Positions 7,665 to 15,673 of a stretch of DNA of 64,000 nucleotides are shown here, piece by piece (position 1 is the first letter of the stretch; every line of letters begins with the position of its first letter). Under the pieces are notes generated by a model. It was not told where the DNA came from. It saw only the letters and a list, made by a program, of their open reading frames with translations, and did not search any database. The stretch is from Acidobacteriota bacterium (GTDB lineage: Bacteria > Acidobacteriota > Blastocatellia > Pyrinomonadales > Pyrinomonadaceae), in NCBI GenBank assembly GCA_025463125.1, contig JAOAPX010000090.1, positions 1-64,000 on the forward strand, written 5' to 3'. Both the position numbers and the translations under genes were made by a program.

Positions 7665-8965
7665 CGGGTTTCGCCGCCTTGCAGATACGGTTTTAAGCTT
7701 TCGATTGTTTTTGCGGCTGCGCCGCGATTTTCTTCAATGACGGCGCGGGCGTTTCGGGCGAGCTTTTCGCGCTTTTCCGCATCGCGCAAAAGGCTCTCGA
7801 AAACTTCCGACAGTTTACCGGCGATGTTTTTTTCTTCGATTCGCGGCAATTGGATAAGAGCTTCTTTACTCGTAAATTCCCTGGCGACAGCCGCGAAATT
7901 CATCGTGTAAAAACCGGTCGCAATCGCTTTTCCGGCAACGGCGGGCTCTAAGATGCTTTGCCCGCCGTGCGGAATTAAGCTTCCGCCGACAAAAACGATT
8001 TCGGCAAGCGGGTAAATCGCGCGAAGCTCGCCGATCGAATCGAGCAAAATTATTTCCGCCGTTTTGTCGGCTGCCGACTCGTTTTCCGCGCGACGCGCCC
8101 AATTAAAACCGGTTTCTTTTATCAATTCCGCGACTTCGTCGAAGCGTTCCGGGTGGCGCGGCGCGATCAAAAGGCGCGGCAGTTTGCCTCGCGAATTTTT
8201 CCGGACTCGTTTGAAAGCATCGAGAATCCAGCGTTCTTCGGGCGCGTGCGTGCTGGCTGCGACAATCAAAGGCGCGTCAGCGGACGCGGCGAATCTTTTT
8301 CGCAAAGCTTCGGTCAAATCGCTTTTTTCGAAGCTTTGATCATACTTGACGTTTCCCGTAACTTTTACTTTGCTGCCGCGCATCCCGAGCTGCATCAAGC
8401 GTTTCGCGTCGGCAGGCGTTTGCATTAAAGCCAGATCGACGCGGCTCAAAACGCGGCGCATAAAATTTTTGATGTGCGAGTAACGCTTAAATGATCTTTC
8501 GCTCAGCCTGCCGTTTACAATCGCGACAACCGCGCCGCTTTTTCCCGTTTCGCGGATAAAATTAAACCAAAGCTCGGTTTCCATCAGCAAAACCGCTTTC
8601 GGCTGAAAATTTCGGAGAGCCCGCCGCACGCTGAAACGCCAATCGTATGGAAAATAAAAAATGCATTCGGCTTCGCGCTCGAATATCTTTTCGGCTAAAG
8701 TCTGCCCGGTTTTGGTCGTTGTCGAAACGATGAGACGATGTTCGGGAAATTGTTTCCTGATTTCTGCGACGAGCGGTCGCGCCGCATTCGTTTCGCCGAC
8801 CGAAACGCAGTGAAGCCAGACGACCGGCTTTTCGTTTTTTTCGAATTTCGGCAAATAACCGAATCTCTGCCAAAAACCGGAAGCGTATTTTTCCCGCCGC
8901 AGAAGAAAAACGGGCGATAACAAAATGAAGCTGACGGTTAAAAGAAAACTGTAAATTAAAAACAT
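7661..8965 (-). CDS. waaA: 3-deoxy-D-manno-octulosonic acid (Kdo) transferase
   Basis: WaaA attaches Kdo from CMP-Kdo to lipid IVA at the inner-membrane face. The 434-residue protein has one N-terminal membrane anchor, 'VWLHCVSVGETNAARPL' carrying the catalytic-type Glu, 'LLMETELWFNFI' and 'VAIVNGRLSERSFKRY', all diagnostic for the family. The C-terminal Rossmann domain contains 'APRHPERFDEV' and 'VFVGGSLIPHGGQSILEPA', the CMP-Kdo binding region. Length is normal. It is first in a two-gene unit with the downstream glycosyltransferase (ATGA overlap) and is separated from efp by a terminator. Its presence shows the organism makes Kdo-containing LPS. Confidence 0.95.
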   Translation of the reverse strand: MFLIYSFLLTVSFILLSPVFLLRREKYASGFWQRFGYLPKFEKNEKPVVWLHCVSVGETNAARPLVAEIRKQFPEHRLIVSTTTKTGQTLAEKIFEREAECIFYFPYDWRFSVRRALRNFQPKAVLLMETELWFNFIRETGKSGAVVAIVNGRLSERSFKRYSHIKNFMRRVLSRVDLALMQTPADAKRLMQLGMRGSKVKVTGNVKYDQSFEKSDLTEALRKRFAASADAPLIVAASTHAPEERWILDAFKRVRKNSRGKLPRLLIAPRHPERFDEVAELIKETGFNWARRAENESAADKTAEIILLDSIGELRAIYPLAEIVFVGGSLIPHGGQSILEPAVAGKAIATGFYTMNFAAVAREFTSKEALIQLPRIEEKNIAGKLSEVFESLLRDAEKREKLARNARAVIEENRGAAAKTIESLKPYLQGGETR

Positions 8966-8983
8966 CTGAGTTTACAAAGCCGA

Positions 8984-9054
8984 CAAAAAATCGGCAGAGC
9001 CAGCCGGAGTTTCGCTTTACTAACCCTGCCAACTCTGCTCGCTCTGCCGATTTT
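8984..9054 (-). terminator. Rho-independent terminator between efp and waaA
   Basis: On the minus strand a 14-bp perfect stem (aaaatcggcagagc / gctctgccgatttt) closes a 40-nt loop and runs directly into seven or more T residues. It follows the efp stop codon within a few bases and would separate efp from waaA transcription. Confidence 0.8.
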
Positions 9055-9060
9055 GTTAAC

Positions 9061-9624
9061 TTACTTGACTCTTTCCATATAGCGCGCTTCGGACGGATTG
9101 ACGCGAATCCGCTCGCCTTCGACGATAAACGGCGGGACGTAAAGAGTTACGCCGTTTTCGAGCGTTGCCGGTTTGTTTGAATTCGAAGCGGTCGCGCCCT
9201 TCATAACCGGTTCGGTCGAGGTAACGGTCAATTCCATCGAAGCCGGAAGCGAAACGCCGATCGGTGTTCCGTTATAAAATTCGACCTCGATTTTCAAACC
9301 CGCCATCAGCCACTGCGAAGCGTCGCCGAGCTCTTCTTCGGTCAGCGAAACCTGCTCGTAATTTTCCGTGTTCATAAAGTGATGATGCGAACCGTCGGAA
9401 TAAAGATATTCCATCGCGTGCTGTTCGAGCACGACGCGGTCGAGCGTGTCATTCGAACGAAAACGGTGCTCGAACGAGTTGCCGGTCAAAAGATTTCTGA
9501 GACGCGTCTGCACCATTGCGCGCAGATTTCCGGGCGTGTGATGTCGAAAATCCATCACCTTGCACGGCGTTCCCTCGAACAAAATAACCATTCCTTTTCT
9601 AATATCATTAGCTGAAAGTGCCAT
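9061..9624 (-). CDS. efp: Elongation factor P
   Basis: EF-P rescues ribosomes stalled on polyproline stretches by binding between the P and E sites. All three domains are present over 187 residues: the KOW-like N-domain ('KGMVILFEGTPCKVMDF'), the OB domain, and a C-terminal OB domain with 'GERIRVNPSEARYMERVK'. The domain I tip loop reads 'HTPGNLRAMVQ', so the residue that aligns with modified Lys34 of E. coli is Asn33, not Lys, and there is no Arg as in the rhamnosylated type. The loop therefore cannot be modified by EpmA or EarP chemistry. Transcription ends at the hairpin before waaA. Confidence 0.95.
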   Translation of the reverse strand: MALSANDIRKGMVILFEGTPCKVMDFRHHTPGNLRAMVQTRLRNLLTGNSFEHRFRSNDTLDRVVLEQHAMEYLYSDGSHHHFMNTENYEQVSLTEEELGDASQWLMAGLKIEVEFYNGTPIGVSLPASMELTVTSTEPVMKGATASNSNKPATLENGVTLYVPPFIVEGERIRVNPSEARYMERVK

Positions 9625-9739
9625 AAATTCTGTTTAATCTCCGTTGTGATAAAAAGTTTTAATAAATTGATATTTACAAACTTGCTAGTTTAATTTTCAA
9701 AGCGCGATTTTGTCTAGCCATCGCCGATCTTTACGCGCC

Positions 9740-10273
9740 TTATTTTGTAAACGGCATCGGCTGCGGTTCTTCGCCTTCTTTCGGCGGTTCGCGTTTTATG
9801 CTTTGAAAAATTTCAATAATCTTATCGTGCATCGTTTTCGCTTCCGCGTCGTTCGGATTGAGCTTCAAACCTTTGCGAAAATCGCCGAGCGCCGCGCGGT
9901 ACTGCGCCGCTTCGGTCAATAAAAACGCCCGCTCAAAGCGCGCCGCCGCCAGATTTTCCTTCGCTTTGGCATCGCTTGGCTTGGCTTTGTATTCCGCTTC
10001 CGCCTTTTCGATTTTCGCCGTTTGCGCCGAAACGTCGATCGGACGAGCCATCGGCGATTCAGTCGAACCGGTGGGTCTTGTCGCCGTCGTCGCAGGCGCT
10101 GAAGATGATGCCGGCGGCAAAGATTTTTCCGTCGAATGCGCCGCGACGGTTTCCGGCTGAGACCGGTTTACGGCGACGGACACATTCGTATTCTGAACCG
10201 CCACGTTCTGCGGCGTATTACTACAGCCGACTAAACCGACAACGCTTAAACTTAAAATTGCTATTTTTTTCAT
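9740..10273 (-). CDS. Lipoprotein with a single TPR-like helical motif
   Basis: The 177-residue protein begins with a lipoprotein signal peptide whose lipobox is 'LVGC', giving a lipidated Cys17. A Ser/Thr/Pro-rich linker (about 25-80) follows, then a helical region with 'AALGDFRKGLKLNPNDAEAK', which matches a TPR B-helix pattern, and a Pro/Glu-rich tail. One TPR is too few for a confident fold, and no enzyme motif is present. It lies alone, about 115 nt upstream of efp on the same strand. An envelope scaffold role is possible but unsupported. Confidence 0.7.
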   Translation of the reverse strand: MKKIAILSLSVVGLVGCSNTPQNVAVQNTNVSVAVNRSQPETVAAHSTEKSLPPASSSAPATTATRPTGSTESPMARPIDVSAQTAKIEKAEAEYKAKPSDAKAKENLAAARFERAFLLTEAAQYRAALGDFRKGLKLNPNDAEAKTMHDKIIEIFQSIKREPPKEGEEPQPMPFTK

Positions 10274-10503
10274 GATAATTATTATAAAAGCCGGATTCCC
10301 GCTTATAAAAGATAACCGGACGGCTTTACCGCGAAACGCGCAAAAGACACAGAATCAAAATCTTACTTAATTCTCGCTTATTTCCCGTGTTTCGCAGGCA
10401 TAAAGCCTTGTAATGCATTTTAACCGGCGACTTTTCTTTGAGCCGGAAACGAAAATCAACCGTTTCTTTAATCTTTCGCCGCCGAATGATTCGTTAATTT
10501 TCT

Positions 10504-12462
10504 TTATTTATTCTCAATATAAGGGCGCGCCTGCACAACGTAGATTCGCCCGTTCATAATTCCCCACTCAATATCCTGTTCTTTTTTCCCGCCGAAAACG
10601 CGGCGCACGCTGAGCGCGATTTTCGCTAAATTCCGCGCCTGCAAATCCGTTAAGATTCGTTTCGATTGCGGGTCGGCGCATTGATCTGTTTTTTCAACCA
10701 AACCGCCTTCGTCGTCGAAAACAAGCGAGTTTTGCTGCTGCGAAATGGTCATCAAGATAACCGAATTAGATGTAGGATTAAACAAAATCTGCTCGGGAAT
10801 ACCGTTATTGTCGGGAATTTTCGAATTATGCCCGCAAACGGTGCTGATGTAAACGGCGTTTTTGTTGTTGTCGTCAAACGGGTCTTTGGAAATCATCACG
10901 CCGCCTTTTTGCATATTGACGCTCAATTGAATCAAAGCCGACATATAAACGTCCGTCTGGCTGACGTAATTGCGCACCCGCGCTTCATACGCTTCAAATT
11001 TCCAGAGCGACGCCCAAACTTTTTTCACGGCTTCGATCAAATCTTTTTCTTTCGTAACGTTCGGCACGCTCGAATAAAGACCGGCGCCCGAGAAATTCGG
11101 CAAATCTTCCGAATTTGAAGAGCTTCGAACGAACACGGAACGCCCGCCGAGCTGCGTTTTCCATTTCTGCACGATCTGGCGGCGCAGCGCTTCGTCAAAC
11201 TCGCCGTTTTGAACTTGCTTTCGAAACGCATCGAGTTTTTCGCGGCGATAACGCGGATTATGTATAAAATTATTGTCGTCTAAAAACTGTTCGATTTCCT
11301 TGTCGAAACCGTTCGCCTTCATAAAACTGTCGTACCAGTAGAAAGGCACGGCGAAACCGTCGGGAACGGTAAATCCTACGAGTTTCGCGTTCAGCATTTC
11401 GCCTAAGTTTGCCGATTTCGCGCCGTAAAGAACGCTGTCTTTTTTACGCATCTCGCGAAGTCCGGCGAGCTTTTTAATTTCCAGATTAACCGGCGGAATC
11501 TGTATGTCGGGCGGCGTGTAATTCTTTAAAACTTCCGAATCGGCGCGTTTGAACTTGTAATCGGTCAAACCCGCGTCGAGCTCGACCCAGTAAGTGTCGA
11601 ATTCTTTAAAAAGCTTGTCGGCGTCCTTGATATAAACGTTCGGGATGCCCCAGCCTTTGGCTAAAATATTGATGTGCGAAAGCGGCGTAGACGGTTTTGC
11701 AACGATGATTCCGCGAACCGGCGGCAGACTCAGAGGCAATTCTTTCAGCACTAAAATCTCGTTGTCGCCGATTTCTACGGTATCGTCGAGCTTGTCGATA
11801 ATGTGGATTCTGCCGACGGTTTTTCCGGTATTAAGAGCGAGATATTCCTGATTTTTGGCGATGTCGCTTTGAAGAACGCGTTCGATGCCGAGCGTTGCCG
11901 AAACGTCTTCCTGCCGGATCGAATTCGGTTTATAAAAAACGTCTGTGAAAAACGTCCGGTTGATCGTATCGCCGGCGATCGTGATGTGTTCGGCGGTCGC
12001 CTGATCGCCTTCCCAAAGCTCCCATGTGAATTTTTCGACCGGTTTTTGCCAGGCGATCGTGCCGACGATAAAACGCCGGTCTTCGTCTATATAAATCGGT
12101 TTAAAAACATCGCCGCCGCGCGGAACGAGATAGTTTGCCAGCAGAAAATCTTTATGAAATCGATATTTCTGCGAATTTACATAATAGATTTTGTTTTTGT
12201 TTTTGCGGTCGATGATAAACATCGCGTGCGGCAAAGCGTACGGCGTGCCTTGATGATAAGTTCTGGCAATCGTATCGAAATCAGCCTGCGAAACTACTTT
12301 CGGCAAAGAATTTTTTTTCGCGTCCGGCGTTTTCGGCATCGCGCCCGCGGATTCGCGCGTCGGCGAAGGCTTGCGCGCCATCTGCCCGTATGCGCTCTGA
12401 CCGAGCGAGAAAATCAAACCGGATAAAAACAATACCGAGAAAATATTTTGTAGCTTCTTCAT
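10504..12462 (-). CDS. Exported PPDK/PEP-synthase-like protein with His domain before ATP-grasp domain
   Basis: Residues 1-27 form a signal peptide ending 'SAYGQ'. A domain of unknown function follows (about 55-210). A swivelling phosphohistidine-type domain (about 215-300) contains 'KPSTPLSHINILAKGWGIPN', with His263 in the position of the phosphorylated His. A PPDK-type ATP-grasp domain (about 345-650) shows 'GAKSANLGEML', 'SVFVRSSSNSEDLPNFSGAG' and 'IEWGIMNGRIYVVQARP'. The PEP-binding TIM barrel is absent. The His-then-ATP order is the reverse of PPDK and PEP synthase and resembles plant alpha-glucan water dikinases. A signal peptide on an ATP-dependent enzyme is odd, so it may be a periplasmic protein that has lost catalysis, or one acting on an unknown substrate. 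Carbonic anhydrase is 14 nt upstream, so the two may be co-transcribed. Confidence 0.75.
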   Translation of the reverse strand: MKKLQNIFSVLFLSGLIFSLGQSAYGQMARKPSPTRESAGAMPKTPDAKKNSLPKVVSQADFDTIARTYHQGTPYALPHAMFIIDRKNKNKIYYVNSQKYRFHKDFLLANYLVPRGGDVFKPIYIDEDRRFIVGTIAWQKPVEKFTWELWEGDQATAEHITIAGDTINRTFFTDVFYKPNSIRQEDVSATLGIERVLQSDIAKNQEYLALNTGKTVGRIHIIDKLDDTVEIGDNEILVLKELPLSLPPVRGIIVAKPSTPLSHINILAKGWGIPNVYIKDADKLFKEFDTYWVELDAGLTDYKFKRADSEVLKNYTPPDIQIPPVNLEIKKLAGLREMRKKDSVLYGAKSANLGEMLNAKLVGFTVPDGFAVPFYWYDSFMKANGFDKEIEQFLDDNNFIHNPRYRREKLDAFRKQVQNGEFDEALRRQIVQKWKTQLGGRSVFVRSSSNSEDLPNFSGAGLYSSVPNVTKEKDLIEAVKKVWASLWKFEAYEARVRNYVSQTDVYMSALIQLSVNMQKGGVMISKDPFDDNNKNAVYISTVCGHNSKIPDNNGIPEQILFNPTSNSVILMTISQQQNSLVFDDEGGLVEKTDQCADPQSKRILTDLQARNLAKIALSVRRVFGGKKEQDIEWGIMNGRIYVVQARPYIENK

Positions 12463-12476
12463 AATTTTTTTAGGAA

Positions 12477-13115
12477 TTATTTATAAATGACGCGGCGGCG
12501 AAAACTTTCAAGCTGTTCGCGGTTGCCGAGATGAATGCCGAGCTTTTTCAGATAGCCTTCGCGCATATCGTAAATCCATCCGTGAACCGTCAGGTTTTGC
12601 CCTTTTTGCCAGGCATCGCGCACAAACGTCGTTTCGCAAACATTCAGCGTTTGTTCTAAAACATTGAGCTCGCACAATTTATAAAAACGATTGAGCTCGT
12701 CTTCGATTGCTTCGAGCGTCGCTTCGTGCGTTCGCATCACGTCCTGAATATGACGCAGCCAATTATCGATCAAACCGAAACGGACGTTTTCCATCGCCGC
12801 TTTAACGCCGCCGCAATTGTAATGCCCGCAAACGATTATGTGTTCGACGCCGAGAGCTTCGACGGCAAATTGAATGACCGACAGGCAGTTCATATCCGTA
12901 TGAACGACGACATTGGCAATGTTTCGATGCACAAACAGCTCGCCCGGTTTCAAACCCATCGTCATATTGGCGGAAATACGGCTGTCCGAGCATCCGATCC
13001 ATAAATATTTCGGCGTTTGTACGTCATAGATGCGCGAAAAATATTCGGCATCTTTTGTTTTCATCTCTTCCGCCCAGCGGGCGTTGTTTTCCAGCAAGTA
13101 ATCAAGTGTGTCCAT
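12477..13115 (-). CDS. Beta-class carbonic anhydrase
   Basis: The enzyme interconverts CO2 and bicarbonate. The zinc ligands are visible: Cys42 in 'WIGCSDSRIS' with the Asp44/Arg46 dyad, and His98/Cys101 in 'VCGHYNCGG'. Length (212 residues) is normal. The ORF track begins at a TTG at 13124, but the in-frame ATG at 13115 ('MDTLDYLLENN') is the more usual start for this family, so I use it. It may form a two-gene unit with the exported PPDK-like protein 14 nt downstream. The lack of a signal peptide places it in the cytoplasm. Confidence 0.93.
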   Translation of the reverse strand: MDTLDYLLENNARWAEEMKTKDAEYFSRIYDVQTPKYLWIGCSDSRISANMTMGLKPGELFVHRNIANVVVHTDMNCLSVIQFAVEALGVEHIIVCGHYNCGGVKAAMENVRFGLIDNWLRHIQDVMRTHEATLEAIEDELNRFYKLCELNVLEQTLNVCETTFVRDAWQKGQNLTVHGWIYDMREGYLKKLGIHLGNREQLESFRRRVIYK

Positions 13116-13138
13116 AAGAAACAAAATAATATTCTACA

Positions 13139-14398
13139 TTATTTCCGTAAAATCTCTTCAATCGCGTCGCAGGCGGTTTCCGTTCCGTGTTCTTCTGCAA
13201 TAATTTTACGGGCGGCATTCGCCTTTATTTTATAATCCGGATCGTAAAGCAGCGCCCGCAAATGATTTGCAGCGTTTTCCGCCGCGTAGTTTTCTCTTGA
13301 AATTACGCGCGCCGTGCCGAGCCGCTCGCAGCGCGCCGCGTTGTCCGGCTGGTCGTGCGAATAAGGCATAAAAAGCTGCGGAACTCCGGCGCGCAAAACC
13401 TGAGCCGTCGTGCCGACGCCGCCTTGATGCACGACGCACGCCGCTTTCGGAAAAACAAGAGAATACGGCGCGTAATCGTATCCGGCGATTTTGTCGCTCA
13501 AACCTTTCGGCGGCTCGTTGTAAACGCCGTAAAGCAAAACGGCGCGGCGATTGAGAATTTTCGCCGCCTTCGCGCTTTCTTCAAAAAAATCGCGCGCGTC
13601 CATAACAGCCGCGCTGCCTAAAGTAAAAACAATCGGCGGTTCCCCGTTTTCCAAAAATTCGGTCAAGCCTTCAGGCATTTTACCCGTATCATTTTGTCCG
13701 TCGTAAAAACAAAATCCGGTTTGCAAGGTCGGAACGTGCCAATCGGGCTGCGGTCGGGCGAGAACTTTTGAGAAAAGCGCGAGATGCAGCAAATCCGAGT
13801 TTTTGCCGAAAAAAATCGCGTCGTGATTTTCGTCGAGACCGAGCGAGCGGCGAAAGTCTCTGTACGGCTCGAACCAGTCGCGAATCGTCCAGGTCATAAA
13901 TTTGAAGATGTTTTGATGAAAAGCTACGGGCAGAAACCGCAAGCTCCCGTACCATTGCGCCGTCGGGTAAACATTCGGGTCATGCGCCGAAAAGAGCGAA
14001 ATCGGCGCGAGGCTCGTCGAAATCCATTTGATCCCGGTTTTTTCAACCACCGATTTTGCGGCGTAGACGATCTCGCCCGTAATCAGCAAATCCGCGCCTT
14101 CGACCGCCGCCGTCAAATCCTCGTACATCGGTCGCAGGTTCGGAAAAATGAGTTTTTTTAAAATCGTTTCCGTTCCCTTTTCGGCGTCCATCAACTGCCT
14201 TGCGAGTTCTTTATCTTCCGGGTCGATGTTCGGGCGCAGCGGAACGAGCGCGAATCCGAGAGATTCGATCTTTTCCCTATAAAACTCCATCAGGCTGAAA
14301 ACGACGCTGTGACCGCGCCGCCGCAATTCCAGAGCGAGCGCGATTTTCGGATGAACGTCGCCGAGCGAGCCGAATGTGGAAATAACAATTTTCGCCAT
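13139..14398 (-). CDS. UGT/GT28-type glycosyltransferase
   Basis: The 419-residue protein has two Rossmann-like halves. The N-terminal half starts 'MAKIVISTFGSLGDVHP', the acceptor-side signature of family 1/28 enzymes such as sterol and macrolide glucosyltransferases. The donor side carries 'VFTLGSAAV' and 'VVHQGGVGTTAQVLRAGVPQ', the HxGGxGT nucleotide-sugar binding motif, and 'PYSHDQPDNAARCERLG'. It would transfer a sugar to a small lipophilic acceptor. No polyketide or sterol genes flank it, so the acceptor is unknown. It is separated from the small membrane protein genes upstream by a repeat-rich hairpin region. Confidence 0.87.
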   Translation of the reverse strand: MAKIVISTFGSLGDVHPKIALALELRRRGHSVVFSLMEFYREKIESLGFALVPLRPNIDPEDKELARQLMDAEKGTETILKKLIFPNLRPMYEDLTAAVEGADLLITGEIVYAAKSVVEKTGIKWISTSLAPISLFSAHDPNVYPTAQWYGSLRFLPVAFHQNIFKFMTWTIRDWFEPYRDFRRSLGLDENHDAIFFGKNSDLLHLALFSKVLARPQPDWHVPTLQTGFCFYDGQNDTGKMPEGLTEFLENGEPPIVFTLGSAAVMDARDFFEESAKAAKILNRRAVLLYGVYNEPPKGLSDKIAGYDYAPYSLVFPKAACVVHQGGVGTTAQVLRAGVPQLFMPYSHDQPDNAARCERLGTARVISRENYAAENAANHLRALLYDPDYKIKANAARKIIAEEHGTETACDAIEEILRK

Positions 14399-14460
14399 AA
14401 ACCGAAATTAGTGAAAAGTGAAAAACGAACTAGTGAAAAACGAAAGATTTTTATTTCTCA

Positions 14461-14488
14461 CTTTTCACTTTTCACTTTTCACTTTTCA
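14461..14488. repeat. 7-bp tandem repeat (cttttca, 4 copies) forming an inverted pair
   Basis: Four perfect cttttca units overlap the 3' end of the 63-residue membrane protein gene. About 50 bp to the left (14410-14426) lies the complementary gtgaaaagtgaaaaa, so the transcript of the minus-strand genes can fold into a long A/U-rich hairpin before the glycosyltransferase gene. A weak termination or stability role is possible. Confidence 0.75.
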
Positions 14489-14670
14489 CTTTTTTGTCTT
14501 TCAATTTCCCGCTCGTTTAAGCGTTCTTTCACTTGAAACCGAATGCTCAAAAAAAACGCGACCGCGGCGAAAACCACTGACACAAACAGCCCGTCGTTAT
14601 TTCCCCGCCACAAGAAAAACGCGGCGATCCCGATCAGAATCACCGCTGTAATTTGAAAAAATCTTTCCAT
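14479..14670 (-). CDS. Small two-helix membrane protein
   Basis: This 63-residue product has two hydrophobic helices ('ITAVILIGIAAFFLW' and 'FVSVVFAAVAFFLSI') and a charged tail 'KERLNEREIERQKSEK' whose last codons lie in the 7-bp repeat array. It starts 9 nt after the preceding small membrane-protein frame and lies in the same orientation as the DUF4126 gene, so the three are probably one transcript. No family is recognised. Clean membrane topology and operon position support a real gene. Confidence 0.6.
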   Translation of the reverse strand: MERFFQITAVILIGIAAFFLWRGNNDGLFVSVVFAAVAFFLSIRFQVKERLNEREIERQKSEK

Positions 14671-14679
14671 TGTTATTTT

Positions 14680-14904
14680 TTACAACTCGTTTTTTATTTC
14701 GTCATTAAGAATTTCGCTCGCTGCTTTTCGATTGCGGCTTTTCTTCCAAAAGTATCTCAAAACCAGATAAATAGGTAAAACTATAAACAACGGAAACGGC
14801 AGAATCGCAATCGCAAAAGTAATCAAGCCGAGCAGAAAACTAAGCGCGAAAGAAAAACCGCTGCTTAGAGATTCGGTCAGTTGATAGAAAAAGAAGCGAG
14901 TTAT
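14680..14904 (-). CDS. Small membrane protein with an apparent ATA start (absent from ORF track)
   Basis: A 74-codon open frame fills the gap between DUF4126 and the 63-residue protein. From residue 2 it reads 'TRFFFYQLTESLSSGFSFAL', then two hydrophobic stretches ('LLGLITFAIAILPFPLFIVL') and a basic 'RYFWKKSRNRKAA' end. There is no ATG, GTG or TTG in frame between the upstream in-frame stop and this region. The natural start position is ATA at 14904-14902, which overlaps the DUF4126 stop as ATAA. If one base were G, this would be the common ATGA overlap (TGA stop, ATG start), so a single G-to-A change could explain it. It may be a gene with a rare or lost start, or it may begin at the CTG nine codons in. 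Function unknown. Confidence 0.5.
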   Translation of the reverse strand: MTRFFFYQLTESLSSGFSFALSFLLGLITFAIAILPFPLFIVLPIYLVLRYFWKKSRNRKAASEILNDEIKNEL

Positions 14905-15527
14905 TGAGGCTTGCGCGCGGCAGCGCGAAAACCTTCCCCGGCGAAAAAAGAGCGCACGGCACTAAGCATCCGGCGGACGGCGCGGAAGACTTTCGGCGCG
15001 AACCAGAAAAAGAAAATCGTGAAAATTATTAAAACTATCGCGATCAAGACGGGCGCGAAAACGGCTAAAACCGTTCCGGCAAAAGCGATGACGTCTTCGG
15101 TAATTGATAAAATCCAGTTGGACACGGGTTCGGGCGAAAGGTTTGCGCCGGCGCGAAGCGCGGCTTTTGTGCCGTGAGAGGAAAACGCCAGACCGCCGCC
15201 GAGAAGCGCCGCGATTGTAAAAACGCCCGCGTCCATCTCGTTTGTCGCCGCGTATGCGACGATTGCGCCCGCCGGAACGCGTATAAACGTGTGAACCGCG
15301 TCCCAGACGCTGTCAACGTACGGGATTTTATCGGCGAAAAACTCGATGAAATATAAAAAGGCGGCGACGCCGATAATCCACCAATTATCGAGAACGTCCA
15401 AGCCGCCGGGCAGTTTCGTCGCGCCGAACTTTTGCAGCAGTCCGAGAACCGAAACGGTCGCGTAAAGATTTATACCGGAAGTCCAAGCCGTTCCGAGCGC
15501 CAAACTCAATGTCGAAAACCATTCCAT
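14901..15527 (-). CDS. DUF4126 family membrane protein
   Basis: The 208-residue protein has about five hydrophobic segments and the DUF4126 hallmarks 'LALGTAWTSGINLYATVSVLG' near the N-terminus, a 'PYVDSVWDAVHTFIRVPAG' central motif and 'FSSHGTKAALRAGANLSPEP'. The function of the family is not known. A strong ribosome-binding site (aaggagaaaatatt) precedes the ATG. It heads a likely three-gene transcript with two small membrane proteins. The C-terminus is basic and not hydrophobic. Confidence 0.88.
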   Translation of the reverse strand: MEWFSTLSLALGTAWTSGINLYATVSVLGLLQKFGATKLPGGLDVLDNWWIIGVAAFLYFIEFFADKIPYVDSVWDAVHTFIRVPAGAIVAYAATNEMDAGVFTIAALLGGGLAFSSHGTKAALRAGANLSPEPVSNWILSITEDVIAFAGTVLAVFAPVLIAIVLIIFTIFFFWFAPKVFRAVRRMLSAVRSFFAGEGFRAAARKPQ

Positions 15528-15673
15528 AATATTTTCTCCTTAATCAGAAACCAGAATGATTCAAACAAAAACTATTCACACAAGATAATTCAAAACCGGG
15601 TAAACAGGAGTTTTGATTATACGCGTATTCAGCACGGCATCCGGCTTTTTCAGGTTTTGTTTCCTGTAAATCT

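Noticed and set aside
14401-14500. Tandem cttttca repeats considered as a CRISPR-like array
   Set aside because: Repeat unit is 7 bp with no spacers, so it is a simple tandem repeat.
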